A stretch of DNA of 64,000 nt from UBA2334 sp964396895. GTDB lineage: Bacteria > Pseudomonadota > Gammaproteobacteria > Burkholderiales > Burkholderiaceae_C. Position 1 is the first letter of the stretch. The number at the start of each line of letters is the position of its first letter. The notes under the pieces were generated by a model. That model saw only the letters and a list, made by a program, of their open reading frames with translations. It did no database searches and was not told the DNA's origin. Shown here in pieces: positions 1-7,449 of the stretch. Both the position numbers and the translations under genes were made by a program. The stretch is from the NCBI GenBank assembly GCA_964396895.1, contig CAYNGJ010000016.1, positions 26,325 through 90,324 of the forward strand, written 5' to 3'.

Positions 1-74
1 CCATTGTGGTGGCCAATGCCGTCACCCTGACCCTGGCCATGAGCATCCTGGCCATGAAACTGCGCTACCGCTGA
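1..74 (+). CDS. C-terminus of a small membrane protein, possibly SemiSWEET-like
   Basis: Only the last 23 codons and the TGA stop lie in the window. They encode a hydrophobic segment (ANAVTLTLAMSILAMKLRYR) ending in a short basic tail, as expected for a final transmembrane helix whose positive residues face the cytoplasm. The composition resembles the last helix of bacterial SemiSWEET (MtN3/saliva) sugar transporters, but this fragment is too short for a firm assignment. The start and the rest of the gene lie upstream of the window. The reading frame is supported by the clean hydrophobic translation and by the stop being followed by a non-coding stretch. Confidence 0.4.
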   Translation, partial: IVVANAVTLTLAMSILAMKLRYR

Positions 75-155
75 GTGTGTCCACCCGGTCCGGGTCACTG
101 GCTTGGTGTAAACCCGGTGGTGCGGCGCAGGGGCGGGTTTTAACATGGTGCGGAT

Positions 156-179
156 AAAAAAGAACGGTCGTTCTTTTTT
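156..179. promoter_or_regulatory. Perfect 24-bp inverted repeat upstream of the SGNH lipoprotein gene
   Basis: Two 11-base arms (156-166 and 169-179) are exact reverse complements around a 2-base centre. The core reads GAACGGTCGTTC, flanked by six A on the left and six T on the right. A GC-containing 12-bp core of this type resembles TetR-family operators. Read as RNA, the same sequence could form a weak hairpin followed by U residues and so terminate the upstream gene. It ends 28 bases before the ATG at 208, where an operator would block the downstream promoter. Confidence 0.5.
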
Positions 180-207
180 CTGACCTCAACCCCAGGGAAT
201 ACCTCTC

Positions 208-1344
208 ATGAAATTCCAGATTCAATTGGTGGCCGTGGCCGCCGCTGTGCTGGTCGCTGCCTGCGGCGGCGGCTCTGACACCACTGCCGTTCGGGTGGTG
301 GGTGACAGCCTGAACGACGGTGGTGTGTTCGGCTTCAAGTTCACCGTGCAAGGCGCGGCCAACGACCCCCAGCCCATCTGGGCCGATCGGGTGACCTCCG
401 CCCTGGGTGCGCCCGCGTTGTGTCCCCGCTACGCGGCCACGGGTCCTTCCACCGTGGCGCTGAACCCGCAGGCCACCAGTTGCACCAGTTATGGCGTGGG
501 TGGTGGGCGGGTGAATCCCATCGGCGCCGCTGGCGATGCCACGCCGTTTTCCGTCATCCAGCAGCTCAAGGACATGTCGGCCAAGAGCTTCGCTGAAAAC
601 GAGTTGCTGCTGGCCGACGGTGGCGGCAACGACGCGGCCGACCTGATCGGAGCCTACCTGGGCGCCAGTGCCGACGCAGGGGCAGCCTACGTGGCCTTGC
701 TGGGTGAGCTGCTCACACCGGCGCAGGTGGGGGCCGCCGTGTCGGGTGGCGCGGTTGGCTTGGCTGCGGCCGGGGGCCAATACATGGTGGCGCTGGCCAA
801 TGCCTTGGCTGACGGGATCGACGCCCACGCCCTGGGCAAAGGGGCGCAGCGTGTGGTGTTGGTGAACGCACCCAACGTGGTCAAGACACCCCGCTTCCAG
901 CACGTGCTGGCCGGTGTGGCGGCCGCCAGCGGCGGCGGGGCCACTGGTGCGGCAGCGGCGACCCAGGTGGCCGCATTGGCCGAGGGTTGGGTGAAAGCCT
1001 ACAACGCCCAGTTGCAAGCCCGGTACGCCAGCCAGACCAAGGTGGCTGTGGTGGACTTTTATGGCGAGTTCAACAAGTGGCTGACCACCCCGGCCAGCTA
1101 TGGATTGACCAACACCACCACGCCGGCCTGTCCCGTCACGGGGACCGACAGCAACGGCTTGCCCGCCTACACCATCGCTACCTGTACGGTGGCCAGCCTG
1201 TCGGCCGCGCCGCAGCCCGGCACCAGTGGCGCTGACTGGTGGAAAACCTATGTGTTTGCCGACAACTTCCACGGCACCCCCCGCACCAACCAGCTCATGG
1301 CCGATCTGGTGCTGACCACCTTGTCCGCCAAAGGCTGGAAGTGA
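208..1344 (+). CDS. SGNH/GDSL-family hydrolase lipoprotein (predicted esterase)
   Basis: This is a 378-residue protein with a lipoprotein signal: basic start, hydrophobic core and lipobox LVAAC, with lipidation predicted at Cys19. The mature part carries the SGNH blocks. Block I is VGDSLND with the nucleophile at Ser34, block III is GGGND, and block V is DNFH near the C-terminus (Asp352, His355), so the catalytic triad is complete. The likely role is hydrolysis of ester bonds in lipids or acylated envelope or extracellular substrates, from the outer membrane; the substrate cannot be inferred. The start follows an AGGGAA ribosome site. It is convergent with a second SGNH-like lipoprotein gene (1390-2340) whose triad is broken. 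Confidence 0.8.
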   Translation: MKFQIQLVAVAAAVLVAACGGGSDTTAVRVVGDSLNDGGVFGFKFTVQGAANDPQPIWADRVTSALGAPALCPRYAATGPSTVALNPQATSCTSYGVGGGRVNPIGAAGDATPFSVIQQLKDMSAKSFAENELLLADGGGNDAADLIGAYLGASADAGAAYVALLGELLTPAQVGAAVSGGAVGLAAAGGQYMVALANALADGIDAHALGKGAQRVVLVNAPNVVKTPRFQHVLAGVAAASGGGATGAAAATQVAALAEGWVKAYNAQLQARYASQTKVAVVDFYGEFNKWLTTPASYGLTNTTTPACPVTGTDSNGLPAYTIATCTVASLSAAPQPGTSGADWWKTYVFADNFHGTPRTNQLMADLVLTTLSAKGWK

Positions 1345-1355
1345 GCTGAGGCACC

Positions 1356-1373
1356 GCGGGGCGGTTGCCCCGC
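1356..1373. terminator. Hairpin between convergent genes
   Basis: A perfect 7-bp stem (GCGGGGC and GCCCCGC) encloses a 4-base loop GGTT, lying 12 bases after the stop of the upstream gene and 16 before the end of the convergent one. There is no U tract on either side, so it may be a transcript-end or stability hairpin rather than a classical intrinsic terminator. Confidence 0.5.
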
Positions 1374-1389
1374 AGGTACATGGGCGGGT

Positions 1390-2340
1390 TTACCAGCGCG
1401 TGCGCAGCTGGTCGTAGGCGTAGTCGCCCAGCTGTTGGTTGCCGGCCGGTGTGAGGTAGAGCTGGTCGGCAAACAGGTATTGGCTGGCGGTTTTGCCTTC
1501 CAGCAGTGTGCTGCTGGTGCAGTTCAGGGCGCTGGTGGTGGTGCAGATGGGGGCTTTCACCTCAATGAACCCGTAAAGGTTTCCGGTGAGCACGTTGCGG
1601 TTCACCAAAAACGCCGCGTCCACAAACAGCAGGTTGGCCCCCAGGTTGACGGCCTCGGTTTTGAATCCGTCGTTCAGGCGCAGCGTGGCCGCCGTGAACA
1701 GCCCTTCTTGTGCCTGCGCAATGGCCCAGGGGGACTTCCCCAGGTCGTACACGCCCAGCACCAGCACTTGCTTGGCACCGGCGGCAATCAGGCGGCGCAC
1801 CTGTGCCACGTAGGTGCGCCCACTGGCTTCCGCCTGGGCCAGGGCGTTGGCTTCGGTTTGCGTGCCTGCCTTGACGGCGGCCACGGGGCCCAACACATCG
1901 GCCATGGGCAGGTTGATCAGCACCACATCGTTGCTGCCCAGTGTGTGGCTGGCCAGGAAGGCATCAATTTGCTGGGTGACGGTGCGTGGCAGGGCCTCCG
2001 CCACGCCGTGGCCCTGGGCATAACCCAGTCCACCGGCGGCCTGGGCGGTCAGGGGCCGGCCATAGCGGTTGGCCAGCCGGTCGGCCCAGGTGTTGATGGT
2101 GCCGTCGTTGATGGTGTAGCGCGCACCCGTGCTGCCCTGCCCCAGGTCGCTCAGGCCGTCGCCGAACGAGATGAAACGGCTGGGCGTCAGCGCCGAGACG
2201 ATGTCGCCAGAGCCACACGCGCTCAACAGTGAGGTGGCGCCCAGGGCCAGGCCCAGACTGCCTGCCGTGCCAGCCCGCAACAGGGCCCGGCGCGACACCG
2301 TGGTGGACAAGGGCAGGTGGGAAGGTGCGTTAGCAGTCAT
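1390..2340 (-). CDS. SGNH-like lipoprotein with substituted catalytic residues (predicted pseudoenzyme)
   Basis: The 316-residue product starts at the ATG at 2340, preceded by GGAG at good spacing. The N-terminus has a twin-arginine-like SRRALLR stretch, a hydrophobic core and a lipobox LSAC (Cys42). Block I reads FGDGLSD, so Gly62 occupies the position of the nucleophilic Ser. Block V reads DQLYLTPAGN, so Tyr295 stands where the catalytic His is expected. The rest of the fold looks intact: block III-like SNDVVLINLP and a well-formed C-terminus. It therefore probably binds rather than cleaves its ligand, or belongs to a subfamily with different chemistry. Its convergent neighbour at 208 keeps the full triad. 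Confidence 0.7.
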   Translation of the reverse strand: MTANAPSHLPLSTTVSRRALLRAGTAGSLGLALGATSLLSACGSGDIVSALTPSRFISFGDGLSDLGQGSTGARYTINDGTINTWADRLANRYGRPLTAQAAGGLGYAQGHGVAEALPRTVTQQIDAFLASHTLGSNDVVLINLPMADVLGPVAAVKAGTQTEANALAQAEASGRTYVAQVRRLIAAGAKQVLVLGVYDLGKSPWAIAQAQEGLFTAATLRLNDGFKTEAVNLGANLLFVDAAFLVNRNVLTGNLYGFIEVKAPICTTTSALNCTSSTLLEGKTASQYLFADQLYLTPAGNQQLGDYAYDQLRTRW

Positions 2341-2489
2341 GAAAAAACTCCAGATTCCGTGCAAATGTTGGGCGCAATGTTGTGCGGTGTGGGGCAGTGG
2401 CCGGGCCAGCCGAGCTGGTGGGGCGGTGCGCGGCAAAGCCGCTATCTTATGGGTTTGTGACCAAGTGGGACTGCCAGCAGGGCGCAAGC

Positions 2490-3530
2490 TCAGGCCGCAG
2501 CCCGCGCCAGTCGGTCGCGCACGCCTTGCCACTCGGGGGTGTCGGGCGGGGTTTCCACCCAGATCAGGCCCACACCCAGGGCGTCGAGCTCGCGCAGCAC
2601 CGCAAACAGCTGTTGCGCACAGGCGGCGGCATCGGTGGGCATGGGGCGCCAGGTCACGGCGGTGTGGGCCGGGCGTTGGTGGGCATACACGGCGACTCGC
2701 CCAGGGGGCGGGTTGCCCAGCAGCGCCAGCGCCTGACTGAGTTGTGGGGCATCCATCAGCCGCACCTGGGCGGTGGGCGCGTAGTGGGAAGCCAGCGTGC
2801 CCGACGCACGCGGGGCCTGCTCGGTCACTTCGTGGGGCAGGCGCACGGGTTGGCCGCAGGCGTGGGCGAGTTGGTCTGCCGTGACCATGCCGGGGCGCAG
2901 CAGCACGGGCACACCACGGGTGGCGTCCACGATGGTGGACTCGATGCCCACGCCACAGGCGCCGCCGTCCAACACCGCCAACTCCCCCGCCCCCAGGGTG
3001 GAAAACTCTTCCAGCACATGGCTGGCCGTGGTGGGGCTCACGCGCCCAAAGCGGTTGGCACTGGGGGCAGCCACGCCGAGCACGCCCAGGCGTTGCGCGG
3101 CCGTGAGCACCGCTTGGGCCACCGGGTGGGCCGGACAGCGCAGGCCCACCGATGCCTGACCCCCCGCAGCGGCCTCAGCCACCCCTTCGCGGCGGGGAAC
3201 AATGAGCGTGAGCGGTCCCGGCCAGAAGGCCTGCATGAGGGCGCGGGCAAAGTCTGGCACCTGGGCGGCGTGGTGGGCCACGCCGCTTTCCCAGGCCGGG
3301 GGCAGGTGAACGATGAGGGGGTGGTTGGCCGGACGGCCTTTGGTGTCAAAAATGCGGGCCACGGCGGCGGGTTGGCCCGCATCGGCGGCCAGGCCATACA
3401 CCGTTTCGGTGGGCAGACCCAGCAGGCCGCCTTGCTGCAAGCAGCGTGCAGCGGCCTGCACCGCGGGGTCGGACACGAGGGTGTCCAGGTCGGCCGTGGC
3501 GGGCGTTGTGAGGCTGAGCAGGCGTGGCAC
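2490..3530 (-). CDS. sua5: L-threonylcarbamoyladenylate synthase, Sua5 type
   Basis: This enzyme makes threonylcarbamoyl-AMP from threonine, bicarbonate and ATP, the first step of t6A37 modification in ANN-decoding tRNAs. The YrdC domain is recognisable from PTETVYGL (residues 40-47), KGRP with a following PLIVHL, WPGPLTLI and PSAN. A linker with SGTLASHYAP leads into the C-terminal Sua5 domain. At 346 residues it is the long Sua5 form rather than the short TsaC form. It begins with GTG at 3530, 11 bases after the purK stop, so it is the last gene of a purE-purK-sua5 group. No strong ribosome site is visible, which suggests translational coupling. Confidence 0.92.
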   Translation of the reverse strand: MPRLLSLTTPATADLDTLVSDPAVQAAARCLQQGGLLGLPTETVYGLAADAGQPAAVARIFDTKGRPANHPLIVHLPPAWESGVAHHAAQVPDFARALMQAFWPGPLTLIVPRREGVAEAAAGGQASVGLRCPAHPVAQAVLTAAQRLGVLGVAAPSANRFGRVSPTTASHVLEEFSTLGAGELAVLDGGACGVGIESTIVDATRGVPVLLRPGMVTADQLAHACGQPVRLPHEVTEQAPRASGTLASHYAPTAQVRLMDAPQLSQALALLGNPPPGRVAVYAHQRPAHTAVTWRPMPTDAAACAQQLFAVLRELDALGVGLIWVETPPDTPEWQGVRDRLARAAA

Positions 3531-3541
3531 AGGGGGCTGGG

Positions 3542-4750
3542 TCAGAACGCCGGCAGACCCAGCAGCGTGCAGGCCTGCAGCGCGGTGGCTTTGGCCTGGG
3601 CGGCCGTGGCGGCGGTGATGTTCAGGTGGCCCATCTTGCGGCCCCTGCGGGCATCAAGCTTGCCGTACAGGTGCAAATGGGTGCCCGGCAGGGTCAGCAC
3701 CTGCTCCCACGGGGGCGTGCGGGGTTTGCCGTCGGCGCCGAACCACACATCGCCCAGCAGGTTGAGCATGACGGCGGGGCTGTGCAGGCGGGGCTGGACC
3801 AGCGGCAAACCCGCCATGGCACGCACCTGCAGTTCGAACTGGGACACGGTGCACGCGTTCTGGCTGTAATGACCACTGTTGTGGGGGCGGGGCGCCATTT
3901 CATTGACCACCAGGGCGCCGTCCGCGCTGCCGTCGTCCACCACAAAAAACTCCACGCACATCACGCCGACGTAGTTCAGGTGGTTTGCAATGAATTTCGC
4001 AGCGTCAATGGCTTTTATTTCAAGCGCTGGAGGGTTGTTTTTCTCGTGAACCTCGGTGACGGCCAAGATGCCGTCGCGGTGCAGGTTGTGTTGCACGGGC
4101 AGGTTCACACAATGGCCGTCCGCGCCGCGCGCCACGATCACCGAGCACTCGGCCTTGAGCGGCAGCATTTTTTCCAGCACACACGGCACCTGGCCCAGCT
4201 GTGCCCAGGCGGCGGCCAGCTCTTCGCGGCTGCGCACGCGCACCTGGCCCTTGCCGTCGTAGCCCATGCGCGAGGTTTTCAGGATGCCAGGCAGCAAATC
4301 GGCGGGCACGGCGGCCAGCAGTTCGGGGGTGTCGATGGCGGCGTAGGGCGCGGGGGCCACACCGCTTGGTGCGGCGCAGGCCACGAACAGGGCTTTTTCC
4401 TTCACGCGGTCCTGGGCCACGGCCACACAGGCGGCGGCTGGCGCCACCGGGCGGTGCGCGCCCAGTGTCAGCAGCGCGGGGGCGGGCACGTTTTCGAATT
4501 CGGTGGTGATGGCATCGCAGCGCTGCATGAGCTGCGCCAGGCCTTGCTCGTCGTCGTAGGCGGTCTGGATGTGGTAGTGGCTCACCCGACCGGCGGGGCT
4601 GGCCGGATCGGGGTCGAGCACGGCGGTGAAGTAGCCCATGGCCTGGGCCGCGTGGACGAACATGCGGCCCAGCTGGCCGCCGCCCATCACCCCCAGGGTG
4701 ATCTGTTGGCCTTGGGGCGAGGTGGTTCCGGGCAATAGGAGTGTGGTCAT
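3542..4750 (-). CDS. purK: N5-carboxyaminoimidazole ribonucleotide synthase
   Basis: PurK is an ATP-grasp enzyme that carboxylates aminoimidazole ribonucleotide with bicarbonate, supplying PurE in de novo purine synthesis. The 402-residue product opens with the fingerprint GVMGGGQLGRM (about residues 20-30). It carries the ATP-grasp signatures KTSRMGYDGKGQ, EKMLPLKAECSVIVAR and NEMAPRPHNSGHYS. Residues of roughly 234-254 (KNNPPALEIKAIDAAKF) are encoded by an AT-rich stretch that matches the dispersed repeat described at 3990-4046. The length of this segment looks normal for the family. purE lies 30 bases upstream and sua5 11 bases downstream, on the same strand. Confidence 0.95.
   Translation of the reverse strand: MTTLLLPGTTSPQGQQITLGVMGGGQLGRMFVHAAQAMGYFTAVLDPDPASPAGRVSHYHIQTAYDDEQGLAQLMQRCDAITTEFENVPAPALLTLGAHRPVAPAAACVAVAQDRVKEKALFVACAAPSGVAPAPYAAIDTPELLAAVPADLLPGILKTSRMGYDGKGQVRVRSREELAAAWAQLGQVPCVLEKMLPLKAECSVIVARGADGHCVNLPVQHNLHRDGILAVTEVHEKNNPPALEIKAIDAAKFIANHLNYVGVMCVEFFVVDDGSADGALVVNEMAPRPHNSGHYSQNACTVSQFELQVRAMAGLPLVQPRLHSPAVMLNLLGDVWFGADGKPRTPPWEQVLTLPGTHLHLYGKLDARRGRKMGHLNITAATAAQAKATALQACTLLGLPAF
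3990..4046 (-). repeat. Dispersed AT-rich element, copy F, inside purK
   Basis: On the minus strand CCTCC is followed by AGCGC (4028-4024), and 25 bases downstream of its first base by GCTGC (4003-3999), a one-base variant of the family's GCTAT. The following AAATTCAT is AT-rich, as in the other copies. The purK sense strand reads through it in frame. It is the weakest member by sequence, but the fixed spacing matches the other six copies. Confidence 0.5.
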
Positions 4751-4780
4751 GGTCGCTGCCAGGGAAAGGGAGGCGGGCTG

Positions 4781-5308
4781 TCAGGCCACGGGGGGGACGG
4801 TCATGGCGCGGGCCGCCTCGGTCTGGGCCGTGCGAAAGGCCTGCAGCTGCGCCAGCAAGGCGGGGTTGTTCACCGCCAGCATGGCCACGGCAAACAGCGC
4901 CGCGTTGGCCGCCCCGGCGGTGCCAATGGCAAACGTGGCCACGGGAATGCCTTTGGGCATCTGCACGATGCTGTGCAGCGAATCCACCCCCTGCAAATGG
5001 CGGCTGGCCACCGGCACGCCCAGCACCGGCACGGTGGTTTTGGCGGCCAACATGCCCGGCAGGTGGGCGGCGCCGCCGGCCCCGGCAATGATGGCCGTCA
5101 GCCCGCGGGGGCCGGCGCTCTCGGCGTAGGCGAACAGGTCATCGGGCATGCGGTGGGCGGACACCACCCTGGCCTCGTGGGCAATGCCGAACTGTTTCAG
5201 GATGTCCACCGCGTGCTGCATGGTGTCCCAGTCGCTGGACGACCCCATGACCACGCCCACCTGGAGCGGCGGTGTGTTGGCGGCGGTGGTGGGGGATGTG
5301 TGTGGCAT
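4781..5308 (-). CDS. purE: N5-carboxyaminoimidazole ribonucleotide mutase
   Basis: PurE class I interconverts N5-CAIR and CAIR in purine synthesis. The 175-residue product shows the substrate-binding loop GVVMGSSSDWDTM (residues 18-30), the catalytic-region motif VVSAHRMPDDL, and IIAGAGGAAHLPGM, all typical of the bacterial octameric enzyme. It is the first gene of the purE-purK-sua5 group. The start at 5308 is divergent from cnoX, with a 116-base intergenic region that must carry both promoters. Confidence 0.95.
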   Translation of the reverse strand: MPHTSPTTAANTPPLQVGVVMGSSSDWDTMQHAVDILKQFGIAHEARVVSAHRMPDDLFAYAESAGPRGLTAIIAGAGGAAHLPGMLAAKTTVPVLGVPVASRHLQGVDSLHSIVQMPKGIPVATFAIGTAGAANAALFAVAMLAVNNPALLAQLQAFRTAQTEAARAMTVPPVA

Positions 5309-5424
5309 GGTGGTGGCTCTGGGGCAGGGCGCACACCGGCGCAGGGCTGGCGGTGGACGCGTTCCGGTAAAGTCCGGGATTCTACTTTTTGCCCCTTGTT
5401 TCCTTTTTTCGTCAGGTTGTGCCC

Positions 5425-6333
5425 ATGATCGATGTGACCATTGCCAATTTCGATACCGAGGTCATCGAAACCTCCCAGACCACGCCGGTGCTGGTCGATT
5501 TCTGGGCCCCCTGGTGTGGCCCCTGCAAGTCGCTGGGCCCCGTGCTGGAGAAGGTGGAGGCCGCCTACAACGGGCGCTTCAAGCTGGTCAAAATCAACTC
5601 CGACGAGCAGCAGGAGTTGGCCGGTGCCTTTGGCATCCGCAGCATCCCCACCTGTGTGCTGATGGTGGAGGGCAAACCGGTGGACGGCTTCATGGGTGCC
5701 CTGCCCGAGGGCCAGGTGACGGCGTTTCTGGACAAGCACCTGCCCGCCGAAAACGAGCTGCTGGCCCAGGCCGAAGAAGAAGAGGCGCTGGAGGCCCTGG
5801 CCGATGGCGACGACGAAACCGCCCTGGCCAAGTTGCAGCAGGCCGTGGACACCGACCCCAACAACGACGATGCGCGGTTTGACCTGGTCAAGCTGCTGCT
5901 GCAGCACGGCTTGGAAGACGAGGCCAAGGTGGCGTTTGCCCCCGTCATCGCCAAATCGGCGGCGGTGCGCAAGCTCGATGCGTTGAACCATTGGATCAAG
6001 GCACTTGATTCCATAGCGCACTCTTCAAGCAGGGAGGGCGCTGAGGCCGAATTTCATTCAAAAATTTCCGCCAACAAGCGCGATTTTGACGCCCGCTTTG
6101 GCCTGGCCCAATTGCGCATGACGGAGCAGCGCTGGACCGATGCCATGGACGAGTTGCTGGAAATCCTGATGCGCGACAAAACCTGGAACAGCGACCTGGC
6201 CCGCAAGACCTACGTGGCGGTGCTGGACATCATTGAGCCGCCCAAGCCCAAGGTGGCGGAGGGGCAAATTCCCCCAGAAGACGCCACGGTGGCCACCTAC
6301 CGCAGGCGCCTGTCCAGCGTGGTGCTGAGCTGA
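5425..6333 (+). CDS. cnoX: Thioredoxin-TPR co-chaperone CnoX (YbbN family)
   Basis: The 302-residue protein joins an N-terminal thioredoxin domain to a TPR-like C-terminal half. The redox motif is WCGPC near residues 28-32, so unlike E. coli CnoX (SxxC) it keeps both cysteines. CnoX proteins protect clients from oxidative aggregation and hand them to DnaK and GroEL. ATG 5425 is chosen over an upstream in-frame ATG because an AGG sits 8 bases before it and the protein then begins directly with the thioredoxin fold (MIDVTIANF). Residues of about 195-214 (HSSSREGAEAEF region) are encoded by a copy of the dispersed AT-rich element. A strong terminator follows the stop. Confidence 0.88.
   Translation: MIDVTIANFDTEVIETSQTTPVLVDFWAPWCGPCKSLGPVLEKVEAAYNGRFKLVKINSDEQQELAGAFGIRSIPTCVLMVEGKPVDGFMGALPEGQVTAFLDKHLPAENELLAQAEEEEALEALADGDDETALAKLQQAVDTDPNNDDARFDLVKLLLQHGLEDEAKVAFAPVIAKSAAVRKLDALNHWIKALDSIAHSSSREGAEAEFHSKISANKRDFDARFGLAQLRMTEQRWTDAMDELLEILMRDKTWNSDLARKTYVAVLDIIEPPKPKVAEGQIPPEDATVATYRRRLSSVVLS
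6006..6064 (-). repeat. Dispersed AT-rich element, copy G, inside cnoX
   Basis: Read on the minus strand: GGCCTC, then AGCGC (6042-6038), then GCTAT (6017-6013) with first bases 25 nt apart, followed by GGAATCAAG. The core and spacing match the intergenic copies. cnoX is transcribed on the plus strand, so the element is read antisense and in frame, giving a Ser/Glu-rich loop in the TPR half. Confidence 0.6.
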
Positions 6334-6350
6334 GGGCCGGTCACTCGACG

Positions 6351-6382
6351 AAAAAAAAGGAACCCAAGGGTTCCTTTTTTTA
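6351..6382. terminator. Bidirectional intrinsic terminator between cnoX and purC
   Basis: An A8 run, GGAACCC, a two-base loop AA, GGGTTCC and a T run form a near-perfect symmetrical hairpin with U tracts on both strands. It starts 18 bases after the cnoX stop, and the purC stop codon (6380-6382) is embedded in its right edge. It should terminate both convergent genes. Confidence 0.92.
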
Positions 6383-7306
6383 TTCCCCTACCAGTCGCGT
6401 CAGCGCTTCCTGGTACTTGGCGGCGGTTTTGTCAATCACGTCCTGGGGCAGGTGGGGCGCGGGGGCGGTTTTGTCCCACAGCGCACCGCCGACCTTGGCC
6501 GTTGACAGCCAGTCGCGCAGAAACTGCTTGTCGTAGCTGGGTGGGTTGCTGCCTGCTTGGTAGCTGTCTGCGGGCCAGTAGCGTGAGGAGTCGGGGGTCA
6601 GCACCTCGTCCATCAGCACCAGGGCGCCGTCGGTGTCCAGGCCGAACTCGAACTTGGTGTCGGCAATGATGATGCCCTTGGCCAGCGCGATGTCTGCCGC
6701 CGCGCTGTACAGGCGCAGGCTGATGTCGCGGATGCGGGTGGCCAAGTCCAGACCAATCATGTTCACCGTCTGCTCAAAGGTGATGTTTTCGTCGTGCTCA
6801 CCCACCGCGGCCTTGGCCGCTGGGGTGTAGATGGGCTCGGGCAGCTGGCTGGCGTTGGTCAGCCCTTCTGGCAGCGGCACGCCGCACACGCTGCGGCTGG
6901 CCTGGTACTCCTGCCAGCCACTGCCGGCCAGGTAGCCGCGCACCACGGCCTCCACGGGAATGGGCTGCAGGCGCTTGACCAGCATGGAGCGGCCCGTGAC
7001 CTGTGGCACTTCGGCGGGGCTGACCACACTTTCCGGTGCGTCGCCCGTGAGGTGAATGGGGCAGATGTTCAGGCCATTGGGGCCCAGCTTGTCGAACCAG
7101 AACAGCGCCATTTTGGTGAGCAGTTCGCCCTTGCCCGGAATGGGCTCGCCCATGATGACGTCGTACGCGCTGATGCGGTCGCTGGCCACCATCAGGATGC
7201 GGTCTTTGCCCACGGCGTAGTTGTCACGGACCTTGCCGCGCGCCAGCAAGGGCAGCGAGGTGAGGGCAGATGTGTGCAATGCGTGGCTGGGGTTTGAAGT
7301 CGTCAT
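6380..7306 (-). CDS. purC: Phosphoribosylaminoimidazole-succinocarboxamide synthase
   Basis: PurC (SAICAR synthase) condenses CAIR with aspartate using ATP, the step after PurE. The 308-residue length is that of the longer bacterial and yeast-like form. Recognisable segments are LLARGKVRDNYAVG near the N-terminus (nucleotide binding), MVASDRISAYDVIMGEPIPGKG, VEAVVRGYLAGSGWQEY, and the C-terminal LIDTK-type metal/aspartate region, here IIIADTKFEFGLDTDG. It lies downstream of fba on the same strand, separated by a hairpin at 7332-7374. Purine genes therefore flank cnoX on both sides. Confidence 0.95.
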   Translation of the reverse strand: MTTSNPSHALHTSALTSLPLLARGKVRDNYAVGKDRILMVASDRISAYDVIMGEPIPGKGELLTKMALFWFDKLGPNGLNICPIHLTGDAPESVVSPAEVPQVTGRSMLVKRLQPIPVEAVVRGYLAGSGWQEYQASRSVCGVPLPEGLTNASQLPEPIYTPAAKAAVGEHDENITFEQTVNMIGLDLATRIRDISLRLYSAAADIALAKGIIIADTKFEFGLDTDGALVLMDEVLTPDSSRYWPADSYQAGSNPPSYDKQFLRDWLSTAKVGGALWDKTAPAPHLPQDVIDKTAAKYQEALTRLVGE

Positions 7307-7331
7307 GGAGAAAAACCGGGGATAAAAGGCG

Positions 7332-7374
7332 AAAAAAAAAGCCCGCCTGACTGCCCCTGGGCAATCGGGCGGGC
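7332..7374 (-). terminator. Intrinsic terminator or attenuator between fba and purC
   Basis: On the minus strand GCCCGCC (7374-7368) pairs with GGCGGGC (7347-7341) around a 20-base loop region, and nine U residues follow (7340-7332). It stands after fba and only 26 bases before the purC ATG. It should terminate the fba transcript, but its position also allows partial read-through to set purC expression, because little space remains for an independent purC promoter. Confidence 0.75.
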
Positions 7375-7449
7375 GGTCAGGTGGTCAGCCGCCGATTATC
7401 GCCAGTCGATGCCGACGCGCGCGCATGCCCGACGCAGTGGCTGGGTTCA

